64,000 bases of DNA from CADEED01 sp963711635 (GCA_963711635.1 CAVQEZ010000016.1:62001-126000); one strand, 5' to 3'; shown: positions 53,711-63,217, counted from the stretch's first letter. Translations and numbers: made by a program. Notes: generated by a model from the sequence alone, not told the origin.

Positions 53711-54712
53711 GTGAAAAATTTCGTCATGGCGGCCGCGTGCGCGGTATTGGCCGCGGGCCTGGCCGGCTGCGGCAAGAATAAAGATGAGCCGGCAAAACCG
53801 CAGCGGACGCGCATCGGTCTGGTGGCCAAATCGCTGGGCAATGGGTTCTTCGACGCCGTGCACAAGGGCGCCGACGAAGCCGCCAGGGAGCTCGACGCCG
53901 AAGTCATCTTCACGGGCCCCACGACGCCGACGGCCGAAGGGCAGATCGAAGTGCTGAATGCGCTCATCGCGCAGCGCGTCGATGCCATCGCGGTGTCGGC
54001 CAACGATCCGGACGCGCTCGTGCCCACGCTCAGGAAGGCGCGCGACCGTGGCATCAAGGTCATCTCCTATGATTCCGCGGTCGCGCCGGCGGGACGGGTG
54101 GCGCATCTGGCGCCCTCGTCGGATCAGCTCATCGGCGAGACTGTGGTGACGCTCACCGCGGAACTCGCACCCGAAGGGAAGGGCAAGTTCGCGGTGGTAT
54201 CAGCCACCCCGACTTCGACCAACCAGAACTCCTGGCTGGCGGAGATGCGCAAGGCATTGCCCCGGCACCCCGGGTTGGACATGGTGAGCGTCGCGTATGG
54301 AGACGATGTTTCCGACAAGTCCTATCGCGAAGCCGCGGCGCTGCTGCAGCAGCATCCTGACCTGGTCGTGCTGGTGAGCATCAGCTCGGTGGGAATCGTC
54401 GCGTCGGCGCGTGCCGTGGAAGACAAGGGACTGACCGGCAAGGTCAAGGTCACGGGACTGGGCCTGCCATCCGAGCTGATCGGCTACGTGGAGAAAGGTG
54501 TGGTGCCCAAGTTCGCCATCTGGAACCCTGTGGATCTCGGCTACTCCACCACGCAGATTGCCGTGCGCCTGGCGCGCGGCGAGGCCCCGGACAAGCCCGT
54601 GTACATGGGGCGCATGGGCGAGGTCACTTTCGGAGCCGATGGCGTAGGTGCGATGAGCAAGCCCTTCATCTACGACATCAGCAACGTGGGTCAGTACGCG
54701 AAGATGTTCTGA
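53711..54712 (+). CDS. rhaS: rhamnose ABC transporter substrate-binding lipoprotein
   Basis: A 333-residue periplasmic lipoprotein starting at GTG 53711, with lipobox AGLAGC. The mature part is a RbsB/LacI-type binding protein: TRIGLVAKSLGNGFFDAVHKGADEAARELDAEVIFTGP, VDAIAVSANDPDALVPTLRKARDRGIKVISYDS and DKGLTGKVKVTGLGLPSELIGYV. By position it captures L-rhamnose for RhaTPQ. It corresponds to RhaS of Rhizobium leguminosarum. Confidence 0.9.
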   Translation: MKNFVMAAACAVLAAGLAGCGKNKDEPAKPQRTRIGLVAKSLGNGFFDAVHKGADEAARELDAEVIFTGPTTPTAEGQIEVLNALIAQRVDAIAVSANDPDALVPTLRKARDRGIKVISYDSAVAPAGRVAHLAPSSDQLIGETVVTLTAELAPEGKGKFAVVSATPTSTNQNSWLAEMRKALPRHPGLDMVSVAYGDDVSDKSYREAAALLQQHPDLVVLVSISSVGIVASARAVEDKGLTGKVKVTGLGLPSELIGYVEKGVVPKFAIWNPVDLGYSTTQIAVRLARGEAPDKPVYMGRMGEVTFGADGVGAMSKPFIYDISNVGQYAKMF

Positions 54713-54728
54713 CGACGAACGACCGCCC

Positions 54729-56171
54729 GTGCAAGCGCCCCTGCTGAGGCTCACCAATGTCCGCAAGTCGTTCGGCGGAGTGCGCGCGCTCGCCGGCGTC
54801 GACCTGCAATTGCATCGTGGCAGCATCACCGCGCTGATCGGCGAGAACGGTGCGGGCAAGTCCACGCTGGTCAAGATCCTCACCGGCGTGCACCAACCGG
54901 ACGCCGGGACCGTGGAGCTGGACCAGGCCACCGTTCTGATTCCCACGCCCACCGCGGCGCGCGCGTTGGGGATCGGCGTGGTGCACCAGGAGTGCCTGGT
55001 GTTCGACCAGCTGACGGTGGCCGAGAACCTGTTCGTCAATGCGCACCCGGTGCGTCGCGGACTGATCGACTGGAGCGCGCTGCGCGTACGCGCACAGGCC
55101 GCCTTGCAGGAGCTCGGCGCCGATTTCAACGCCGATACGCCGGTCGGCTCATTGGGCATCGCGCAGAAGCACGTGGTGCAGATCGCGCGGGCGCTGGTCG
55201 GCGAGTCGCGCGTGTTGATTCTGGATGAGCCCACGGCCTCGCTGTCGCAGCGCGAATGCGCCGAGCTGTTTCGCATCGCGCGCAAGTTACGGGACGCCGG
55301 CTGTGCGCTGCTGTTCATCACGCACAAGTTCGACGAAATCTTCGAGCTCGCCGACCGCTATGCGGTGTTCCGCGATGGCGCCTCGGTGGGCGAGGGGCTG
55401 TTGGCGGCCACCGACCGCGATGCGTTGATCCGGCTCATGGTGGGACGCCCGGTCGAGCAGCTGTTCCCGAAACACGAGTCGCGGTTGGGCGATGAGCTGC
55501 TGCGTGTCGAAAACCTCGGGCGTGACGGGCAGTTCGAAGGAATCAATTTCGCGCTGCGTCGCGGCGAGATTCTCGGAATTTATGGCCTGGTGGGTGCCGG
55601 CCGTACCGAGCTTGCGCAGGTGCTGTTCGGTGTCGAACGCGCCGACCAGGGCAGCGTCAGCGGCAGCAGCGACATCGCGCTGGTGCCCGAGGACCGGCAG
55701 AACCAGGGCAGCATCCTGCCGTTTTCGATTGCCGCGAACATCGCACTGCCCAATCTCGGCGCGCTCGCGCCGCGCGGCTGGCTGCGCGCGCGCCGCGAGC
55801 AGGAGCTGGCGCGCCACTGGATAGACGCGCTGGGCATCAAGGCACAAGGGCCGGCGCAGGCCGTGCAGAGTCTTTCCGGGGGCAACCAGCAGAAGGTCGT
55901 CATCGCCAAGTGGCTGGCGCGCAAGCCCGCGGTGCTGATCCTCGACGAACCCACCAAGGGCATCGACGTCGGTGCCAAGGCGGCGGTGCATGCCGTGACC
56001 AGCGAGTTCGCGGCCGCCGGCAACGGTGTCATCCTCATTTCTTCCGAGCTGCCGGAAATCATCGCCATGTCGGATCGCGTGCTGGTCATGCGCCGCGGAC
56101 GCCTCACGGGCGAGTTCACGCGTGCGGATGCCACCAGCGAAAGCCTGCTGCGCGCGGCGAGCGACGCATGA
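54729..56171 (+). CDS. rhaT: rhamnose ABC transporter ATPase (tandem NBD)
   Basis: A 480-residue ATPase with two nucleotide-binding domains, starting at GTG 54729. First domain: Walker A GENGAGKST, signature SLGIAQKHVVQIARAL, Walker B RVLILDEPTASL. Second domain: a degenerate Walker A GLVGAGRTE, signature LSGGNQQKVVIAKWL and VLILDEPTKGIDVG, as is normal for CUT2 sugar transporters. It powers RhaPQ. Stop and next start overlap by 4 bp. Confidence 0.95.
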   Translation: MQAPLLRLTNVRKSFGGVRALAGVDLQLHRGSITALIGENGAGKSTLVKILTGVHQPDAGTVELDQATVLIPTPTAARALGIGVVHQECLVFDQLTVAENLFVNAHPVRRGLIDWSALRVRAQAALQELGADFNADTPVGSLGIAQKHVVQIARALVGESRVLILDEPTASLSQRECAELFRIARKLRDAGCALLFITHKFDEIFELADRYAVFRDGASVGEGLLAATDRDALIRLMVGRPVEQLFPKHESRLGDELLRVENLGRDGQFEGINFALRRGEILGIYGLVGAGRTELAQVLFGVERADQGSVSGSSDIALVPEDRQNQGSILPFSIAANIALPNLGALAPRGWLRARREQELARHWIDALGIKAQGPAQAVQSLSGGNQQKVVIAKWLARKPAVLILDEPTKGIDVGAKAAVHAVTSEFAAAGNGVILISSELPEIIAMSDRVLVMRRGRLTGEFTRADATSESLLRAASDA

Positions 56172-57160
56172 GTGTCCTCGGGAATCTGCGCAGCTGGCCG
56201 GACACGGCGCGTCGCGACCTGAGCCTGGGCGCGCTGACGCTGGCGCTGCTGGTGGCCGTGACGCTGGCATTCCCCGGCTTCGCCGCACCCCGCAACCTGG
56301 CGGGCGTGCTGGACGACACCGCGATCCTGATCATGCTGGCGCTGGGCCAGATGCTGGTGATCCTGGTGCGAGGCGTCGACCTGTCGGTGGCGGCGAACCT
56401 GGCGCTCTGCGGCATGCTCGCCGCGCTGTTCAATCGCGCCTTTCCCGGCGCCGGGGTCGCGCCCGTGCTGCTGCTGACGTTGGTCTGCGGCGCGTTGTTA
56501 GGCGCCTTCAACGGCATACTGGTGTGGAAGCTGCGCCTGCCGCCCATCGTGGTGACGCTGGGCACCATGTCGGTGTATCGCGGCGTGATCTACCTGTTGT
56601 CGCGCGGCGCCTGGGTGAATGAAAACGAAATGTCGGCCGAGTTCGTGGCATTCACGCGCGCGCAATTCCTCGGTCTGTCGACACTGGCATGGCTGGCAAT
56701 CGCACTCACGGCACTCGCGATCGTGGCGCTGCGCCACGCGCGCATCGCACGGAACCTGTATGCCGCCGGCGGCAACCCCGAAGCTGCGGCGTACTCGGGC
56801 ATCGACGTCGGCCGCATGCAGTTCATCGCCTACGTCGTGAGCGGTGGGATTGCCGGGCTGTGCGGTTACCTGTGGGTGGCCCGCTTTGCGGTGGCGTACA
56901 CCGACATTGCGCTCGGCTTCGAGCTGCAGGTGATCGCCGCCTGCCTGATCGGTGGGGTGGCGATCACGGGTGGTGTGGGATCCGCGGTCGGCGTGGTGCT
57001 CGGCTGCCTGTTCCTGGGCGTGATCCGCAGTAGTTTGCCGCTGGTGGGCATCTCGGCGTTCTGGCAGATGTTCATCAACGGCCTGGTGATACTGGTCGCG
57101 GTGCTGCTCGGTGCCCGGCAGCGCCGTCATGCGCGCAGCATCCTCGAGGCGCGGACATGA
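56168..57160 (+). CDS. rhaP: rhamnose ABC transporter permease
   Basis: A 330-residue permease of the RbsC family, start ATG 56168 overlapping rhaT by 4 bp. It has about eight to ten membrane segments. It shows the conserved LVRGVDLSVAANLALCGMLAAL, NGILVWKLRLPPIVVTLGTM and GGVAITGGVGSAVGVVLGCLFL. It carries one TTG-TTA-GGC codon pair (56495). It pairs with the next permease. Confidence 0.93.
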   Translation: MSVLGNLRSWPDTARRDLSLGALTLALLVAVTLAFPGFAAPRNLAGVLDDTAILIMLALGQMLVILVRGVDLSVAANLALCGMLAALFNRAFPGAGVAPVLLLTLVCGALLGAFNGILVWKLRLPPIVVTLGTMSVYRGVIYLLSRGAWVNENEMSAEFVAFTRAQFLGLSTLAWLAIALTALAIVALRHARIARNLYAAGGNPEAAAYSGIDVGRMQFIAYVVSGGIAGLCGYLWVARFAVAYTDIALGFELQVIAACLIGGVAITGGVGSAVGVVLGCLFLGVIRSSLPLVGISAFWQMFINGLVILVAVLLGARQRRHARSILEART

Positions 57161-58089
57161 TCACGGCGCTCAAACGCTGGGAGAGCATGCTGGCGCTGGT
57201 GCTGGTGCTCGAGTTCGTGTCGTTCTCGATGCTCTCGCCGTACTTCCTCGACGTAAACACGCTTTCGGACGCCACTTTCAATTTCACCGAGCGGGCACTG
57301 GTCGCGCTGCCGCTGGCATTGCTCATCATCGCGGGCGAAATCGACATATCGGTGGCCGGCATCATTGCGCTCGCGTCGGTGGCCATGGGCTTTGCGGCGG
57401 ACGCCGGCGCGGGCACGCCGACGCTGGTCGCGATCGGCCTCGGCACCGGGCTGGTTGCCGGATGCATCAACGGCGCACTGGTCACCTGGGCGCGAGTGCC
57501 GTCGATCGTCGCCACCATCGGCACCATGACGCTGTTTCGCGGTATCGCGTATGCAGCGCTCGGCGATCGCGTGCTCAAGAACTATCCGGAATCGTTCGCG
57601 GTCTTTGGCCAGGGTTACCTGGCGGGACCAGTCTCCATCGAGCTGATGCTGTTCGTGGTGTCTGCGATCCTGTTTGCCCTGTTCCTGCACGGCACGCGTT
57701 ATGGCCGCGCCGTATATGCCATCGGCGCGAACCCGGTGGCCACGCGCTTCGCGGGCATCCGCGTGGACCGGTATCGCTTTGCCTTGTTTGCCGTCACCGG
57801 CCTCGCGGCTGGCCTCGCGGCCATACTCTTGACATCACGCCTGGGCTCGACGCGTCCATCGATCGCGCAGGGCTGGGAACTGGAAATCATCAGCATCGTG
57901 ATCCTGGGCGGCGTGTCGGTATGGGGCGGCAAGGGCAGTATCCTGGGCGTGGTGCTTGCCGCACTGGTGTTCGGCCTGGTGACTTTCGGGCTGGGACTCA
58001 TGAACATCCCCGGCATCGTGATGTCGATCTTCACCGGAGCCCTGCTGATTCTCGTGGTCGCGGTGCCCGCGCTGCTGGGGCGGCGCTGA
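57157..58089 (+). CDS. rhaQ: rhamnose ABC transporter permease
   Basis: A 310-residue permease of the RbsC family, start ATG 57157 overlapping rhaP by 4 bp. Motifs: LIIAGEIDISVAGIIALASV, RVPSIVATIGTMTLFRGIAY, YAIGANPVATRFAGIRVDRYRF and ISIVILGGVSVWGGKGSILGV. In rhizobia the next gene is rhaU (mutarotase), but here the kinase follows directly (TGATG overlap at 58087-58091). Confidence 0.93.
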   Translation: MITALKRWESMLALVLVLEFVSFSMLSPYFLDVNTLSDATFNFTERALVALPLALLIIAGEIDISVAGIIALASVAMGFAADAGAGTPTLVAIGLGTGLVAGCINGALVTWARVPSIVATIGTMTLFRGIAYAALGDRVLKNYPESFAVFGQGYLAGPVSIELMLFVVSAILFALFLHGTRYGRAVYAIGANPVATRFAGIRVDRYRFALFAVTGLAAGLAAILLTSRLGSTRPSIAQGWELEIISIVILGGVSVWGGKGSILGVVLAALVFGLVTFGLGLMNIPGIVMSIFTGALLILVVAVPALLGRR

Positions 58090-59456
58090 TGGCTGCTGCC
58101 CTGATCGCGGTACTCGATGTCGGCAAGACCAACGCCAAGATCGCGCTGGTGGATCCGGCGCTGGGCCAGGAAATCTGGAGCGCGCGGCGCGCGAATGCCG
58201 TGATCCAGGGCACGGCCACGCGCGAGCTCGACCTGGCAGCCATCGAAAGCTGGCTGCTGGAATCCCTGCGTGAAGCACCGCAGCGCGAGCGCATTGCGGC
58301 CATCGTGCCCATCGCCCATGGCGCGGCCGCGGTGCTGGTCGACCACGCTGGCGAAGTGCTTGCGGCGCCGGACTACGAAGACACCTGTTTCGACCAGGTG
58401 GCCGGCGAATATGGGGCGCTGCGCGATCCCTATGCGATGACCTTTTCGCCGAACCTGCCGCAGGGACTGAACCTGGGGCGGCAGCTGTTCTATCTACAGC
58501 AACGGCACGCGGCGTTGTTCCAGCGCGTGGCCCACATCCTGCCGTATCCGCAGTACTGGTCCTGGCGCCTGTCCGGCGTGATGGCCAGTGAAGTGACTTC
58601 GCTGGGCACGCACACCGATCTGTGGCGCCCCCACGAGCAGGCTTATTCGGCGCTGGCGCGCAAGCAGGGCTGGGCACGGCTGATGCCGTCCATGCATCGC
58701 GCCAGCGATCGCCTCGGCACCGTCCGTGAGAGCGTCGCGTCGGCCGCCGGCCTGCCCGCCGATTGCACGGTGGCCTGCGGCGTCCACGACTCGAATGCCT
58801 CGTACCTGCGCTTTCTCATGGACCGCGAGCGCGAGGCGTTCACCGTGGTGTCGAGCGGCACTTGGACAATAGTCATGGCAAATCGCGGCGACCTGCGCCG
58901 CCTGCGTGAAGAACGCGACATGCTGGCCAACGTCAACGTGTTCGGCGCGCCGATTGCCACCGCGCGTTACATGGGCGGGCGCGAGTACGAGACCATCGCG
59001 CAGGGAGCGGGCGAGCCGAGCGTCGATGCACTGATCGAAGTGCTGACGCGCGGCAGCATTGCGCTGCCTTCGTTCGCGAGCGCCGGACCTTACTCCGGCA
59101 GGCCCGGCAAGCTGGAAGCTGCCGAGGATCTGGACGCCTCGCAGCGCGCGGCACTGGCGACACTGTATTCGGCGCTGATGACTGCGCAGCTGATCGAATC
59201 GCTGGGTACGGCGGGCGAGATCTTCGTGGACGGCCCGCTGGCGCGCAACCCGCTGTTCGCGAGTTTGTTAGGCGCCTGCGTACCGGTGGGGACCGTGCGC
59301 ACCTACCCCGAAGGCGGCGGCACGCGCGTGGCAGCGCACCTGGCCGGCCTGCCATCGCCACAGCCTGGCGCGCTGTGCAATGTCACGCCGCTGCGCATTC
59401 CGGGGCTGCTGGAATACCAGGCGAACTGGCGTCATCGACTCGAGGAACGTCCATGA
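58089..59456 (+). CDS. rhaK: FGGY-family carbohydrate kinase, probable L-rhamnulose kinase
   Basis: A 455-residue FGGY kinase (ALIAVLDVGKTNAKIALVDP, GLNLGRQLFYLQQ, SEVTSLGTHTDLW, ACGVHDSNASYLRFL, VSSGTWTIVMA, GEIFVDGPLARNPLFASLLGACV). Position in the operon and need for rhamnulose-1-phosphate support L-rhamnulose phosphorylation. It resembles the rhizobial RhaK more than enteric RhaB. Its stop overlaps the ATG of a GH43 remnant (59453). Confidence 0.82.
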   Translation: MAAALIAVLDVGKTNAKIALVDPALGQEIWSARRANAVIQGTATRELDLAAIESWLLESLREAPQRERIAAIVPIAHGAAAVLVDHAGEVLAAPDYEDTCFDQVAGEYGALRDPYAMTFSPNLPQGLNLGRQLFYLQQRHAALFQRVAHILPYPQYWSWRLSGVMASEVTSLGTHTDLWRPHEQAYSALARKQGWARLMPSMHRASDRLGTVRESVASAAGLPADCTVACGVHDSNASYLRFLMDREREAFTVVSSGTWTIVMANRGDLRRLREERDMLANVNVFGAPIATARYMGGREYETIAQGAGEPSVDALIEVLTRGSIALPSFASAGPYSGRPGKLEAAEDLDASQRAALATLYSALMTAQLIESLGTAGEIFVDGPLARNPLFASLLGACVPVGTVRTYPEGGGTRVAAHLAGLPSPQPGALCNVTPLRIPGLLEYQANWRHRLEERP

Positions 59457-60000
59457 GGTGTCCGTTCTGGGATGACGACGGAGCAGGCGTACCTGGTGCA
59501 TTCGCGCGTGGGCGCCGGCCCGCTGATCCTGCATCGAATGAGCGCCGACGGCACGAAGGTGCTCGATACGGGCAAGACCATCGTCGAAGATCCGCAGAAC
59601 CTGCCGGTCCTCGAAGGACCCAAACTACTCAAGCGCAATGGCTGGTACTACATCTTCGCGCCCTATGGCGGCGTGGAGAAAGGACCGCAGGCCGTGCTGC
59701 GCGCCAGGGAAATCTACGGTCCATACGAGGTGCGCACGGTGCTGGCGCAGGGGAGCACCCGCGTGCAGGCGCCGCACCAGGGTGGCTATGTCGAAACGCC
59801 GAACGGCCAGGGCTGGTTCGCGCACTTCAACAGCACCGGTGCATTCGGGCGCATCGTGCATCTGCAGCCGGTGCGCTGGGTGGATGACTGGCCCATCATC
59901 GGCGAGCTCATCGCGGGCTCGACCACCACCGGCCAGCCGGTGATGGTGCACGCCATGCCGGGAATTCGACTGGATGCGCATCACCAGCGCCCAGGACTAG
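59453..60000 (+). pseudogene. GH43 glycoside hydrolase, N-terminally truncated and frameshifted
   Basis: The frame MRCPFWDDDG at 59453 leads into QAYLVHSRVGAGPLILHRMS after one extra base at about 59484. It continues with LEGPKLLKRNGWYYIFAPYGG, where the Glu is the GH43 acid, and QGSTRVQAPHQGGYVETPNG. It ends near 60000 with WMRITSAQD after a second likely shift at about 59971. GH43 enzymes normally have a first blade with the catalytic base Asp, which is missing. The ATG overlaps the kinase stop (ATGA), so either a deletion joined the fragment to the operon or the assembly is broken here. Confidence 0.8.
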
Positions 60001-61295
60001 CGCGCGACCTCCACCATGTAGGTGTGCACGTCGCCGTGCATGTTGGAACGGAAGATGACCCATTTTCCGTCGAGCGTGAAGAACACGTTCGGCTCCAGGC
60101 GATAGTCGTGCTGGCGCATGTCCACCAGCTTTTCCGCCTGCAACGTGCCGGGACGCACCAGGTGCGCCGCGTTCGGCGCCGAAATTCCCGCCACATCGGG
60201 AATCGACTGCGGGTGGAACAGGTACAGCCACTTGCCGTTCTTGGCATGCGCGACCATTTCCTCGTCGCCGCCATCGCCGGCGAACGATTTGCCGTCGGGC
60301 GCGATGTTGTAGTGCACGGACCAGTGATCGCGGTCCACGTGGTACCAGCGACGCGAACCATCCGGGTCGGCCGCCGCCAACCAGAACACCTCGCCGCGCG
60401 GTGTCTGCAGGTCGTACCAGATGGTCTTGCCGCCGACGTCGAAGAACTCGTGTCCGGCGATTTCCATGTTCATGGCGCGGCGGTGCACGACCTGCGGTTC
60501 GCCTCCGAGTCGCATCGACCAGATGCGGTCGACGCGATGCCACGGGCCCTCGTGGCAGAACATCAACGCCTGCGCATCGGTGGGTGAGAACTGCAGGTGA
60601 TTCAGCCAGTCGGTGGAGCGATGGATGATGACCTGCTCGCCCGTGGCGGTGTTCACCGTGAACATGGCCATGGGGATCCGCGCCTGTTCACGCTGCAGCA
60701 GGCGCACCTCCTTGGCTTCGGCGAAGGTCAGCGGTTTGCCATCGGCTCCGGTGGCCGCGTAGTTGGCGTCAAACCGCGGGTCGCGAGGACCCTGCTCGAG
60801 CTGGTACGCGCGCTCGGCGTACACGCCCAACAATAGTGTCTCGTCGGCATTCACCGAGCCGATGAAACCCCGATCGATACGCGTGATGCGTCGTGGCTTG
60901 CCGCCGGCCGCGGGTACGCTGAACACCTCGGTGGGCGTCTGCTGCGCGGAGTCGCCTGCACCATCGCTCTTCGAGAAATACACCAGCCCGGTTTTTCTCC
61001 CGACGAACAGCGCACGCACCTTGCCGGGAACGATGAGCTTGTTCCTGCGCGTGGCGATTTCGATGGTCGCAATACCGGCCGGGGTTTCGACGATCACGAA
61101 GCGTCCGTCGGGAGTCAGGCTGTTCTGGTGGAAGTAGAGCGAACGTGTGCCCGGTTCGGTCGACAGGCGGACGACGCGGTGACCCGTGGTGGCGTCGATC
61201 CACTCCGACGGGGCCTGGTCTGTCGAGGACTGGGCTGCCAGGCAGGTGCCGTAAAGGAGTGCGAGCAGCAATGGAAACGCGGACTTCAGACGCAC
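59997..61295 (-). CDS. oligogalacturonate lyase, PL22
   Basis: A 432-residue protein from the GTG at 61295, with GGAGG 4-5 bp upstream and a signal peptide ending in GTCLAA. PL22 signature blocks: GHRVVRLSTEPGTRSLYFHQNSLTPDGRFVI, HLQFSPTDAQALMFCHEGPWHRVDRIW, MEIAGHEFFDVGGKTIWYDLQTPRG and NVFFTLDGKWVIFRSN. The family is a beta-propeller that cleaves unsaturated oligogalacturonides. Most PL22 enzymes are cytosolic; the apparent signal peptide suggests a periplasmic one. It is divergent from the GH39 gene (98-bp gap). Confidence 0.9.
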   Translation of the reverse strand: MRLKSAFPLLLALLYGTCLAAQSSTDQAPSEWIDATTGHRVVRLSTEPGTRSLYFHQNSLTPDGRFVIVETPAGIATIEIATRRNKLIVPGKVRALFVGRKTGLVYFSKSDGAGDSAQQTPTEVFSVPAAGGKPRRITRIDRGFIGSVNADETLLLGVYAERAYQLEQGPRDPRFDANYAATGADGKPLTFAEAKEVRLLQREQARIPMAMFTVNTATGEQVIIHRSTDWLNHLQFSPTDAQALMFCHEGPWHRVDRIWSMRLGGEPQVVHRRAMNMEIAGHEFFDVGGKTIWYDLQTPRGEVFWLAAADPDGSRRWYHVDRDHWSVHYNIAPDGKSFAGDGGDEEMVAHAKNGKWLYLFHPQSIPDVAGISAPNAAHLVRPGTLQAEKLVDMRQHDYRLEPNVFFTLDGKWVIFRSNMHGDVHTYMVEVAR

Positions 61296-61393
61296 GATGC
61301 CTCCAATAGCAAAACAGGTATCAACGTCCGCGCAGCGTGAATATGCACAAAGACGGCGGGGCATGCAAAATCCCGCGTCATCCAGGGGGAACC

Positions 61394-63071
61394 ATGCTTC
61401 GCCGAAATCTGTTCGCAGCGCTGGCCGCGGCCTGTCTTGCGACCCATGCGGTCGCGGAAAGTTTTCCCGTGAAGGTCGAGGTCGACGCGCGCACTCCCGG
61501 CGGCGAGCTCACCCCGATCTGGCGCTTCTTCGGCGCCGATGAGCCTAACTACGCCACCATGAAAGATGGCCGCGCCTTGCTAGCCGAGCTCGGTAGCCTG
61601 AAAAAGGACGACGTCTACTTCCGCGCGCACAACCTGCTGAGCTCTGGTGACGGCACGCCGGCGTTGAAGTGGGGCAGCAGCAATGCCTACAGCGAAGACG
61701 CTGCCGGCAACGCCGTGTACGACTGGCGCATCGTCGACGGCATCTTCGATGCATATCTCGCGAATGGCGTGCGACCCTTCGTGCAGCTGGGATTCATGCC
61801 ACAGGCATTGTCGAGCGCACCGGCGGCGGTGCCTTACAAACACTCGTGGCGCCCGGGCTTCGACTACAACCTGATCAGCGGCGGCTGGGCGTATCCGCCG
61901 CGCGACTACCAGCGCTGGTCGGATCTTTGTTTCGAGCTGACCCGGCACCTGGTGCAGCGTTACGGCAGCGAAGAAGTGCTGCGCTGGTGGTTCGAAACCT
62001 GGAACGAACCGAATGGCCCGGCCTACTGGAAGGCCTCGGCCGAGGACTTCTACAAGCTGCACGACTATGCGATCGCCGGTGTGCGCCGCGCGCTGCCGGG
62101 TGCGCGGGTCGGCGGCCCGCACACCGCCGGCCATGGTGGCCCTTACATGGAAGGGTTTCTCGATCACATCACCACCGGAAAGAACTACGCGACCGGCGAA
62201 ACCGGCACACCCACGGATTTCCTCGCATTTCACGCCAAGGGCGCGCCTAACTTCGTCGATGGCCATGTGCGCATGGGAATCAAGGAGCACCTGGCGACCA
62301 TCGATCGCGGCTTTCAGATGATCGCGGCGCGCAGCGCGCTGCAAGGCAAGCCCATCGTCATCGGCGAGTCCGATCCCGAAGGCTGCGCCGCCTGTCAGGG
62401 TCCGCGCTTCAGCTATCGCAACGGCACCATGTATTCGAGCTACACCGCCGCGAGTTTCGCGCGCAAACATGAACTGGCCGCGCGCCATGGCGTGAACCTG
62501 CAGGGTGCGCTGACCTGGGCCTTCGAGTTCGAGGACCAGCCGTACTTCGCAGGATTCCGCCAGCTCGCCAGCAATGGCATCGACATGCCGGTGCTCAATG
62601 TGTTTCGAATGTTTTCGCGCATGCAGGGGCGGCGCCTGCGGGCCACGAGCTCACGACAGGCGGCGCTCGATGAAGTCCTCGCGAACGGCGTGCGTGGTCC
62701 AGCCGACGTGGGCGTGATGGCCAGTCGCGGCGAGCAGGAACTGGCGGTGTTCATCTGGCACTACCACGACGACGATCTGCCCGGGCCCGATGCGGCCATC
62801 GCGCTCGACCTGCGCGGCCTGCCGCGCGGCTTCGGCGACGGTGGCGCATTTCCGCATCGATGCCGATCACAGCAATGCCTATGCGGCGTGGCAACGCATG
62901 GGCTCACCAATCGCACCCGATAAACCCGCCTGGGACACGTTGCGCGCCGCAGGCCAGCTCGCCGCACTGCAGGAGCCTTCCGACATCGAAGTTTCCGGCG
63001 GCCGCGCGCGAGTCAATTTCATGCTGCCGCGCCAGGCGGTTTCGTTGCTGGTGTTTTCGCCGCGGCGCTAG
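61394..63071 (+). CDS. GH39 beta-xylosidase-type glycoside hydrolase, one frameshift
   Basis: A secreted GH39 enzyme from the ATG at 61394, after AGGGGG, with a signal peptide ending in HAVAES. Barrel: RFFGADEPNYATMKDG, the acid/base in WWFETWNEPNGPAYW, PHTAGHGGPYMEGFLDHI, the nucleophile in KPIVIGESDPEGC. The C-terminal beta-sandwich changes frame near 62832: PRGF continues with ATVAHFRIDADHSNAYAAWQ after one extra G. It ends VFSPRR at 63071. The family releases xylose or other pentoses and fits the GH51, GH43 and PL22 neighbourhood. Confidence 0.9.
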
Positions 63072-63217
63072 AACAAAAACTGCCGCCAACTTTGTAAATA
63101 TTGCGCGCACTGTCTGTGATGACAGACAGGGGGAGCCCGGAGGGCGTAATGTCGGGTGGCCCAGTTGTTGCTATGACCCTAGGACTGGCGCAAATCCGCG
63201 ACCATGGAGGGGACAGC

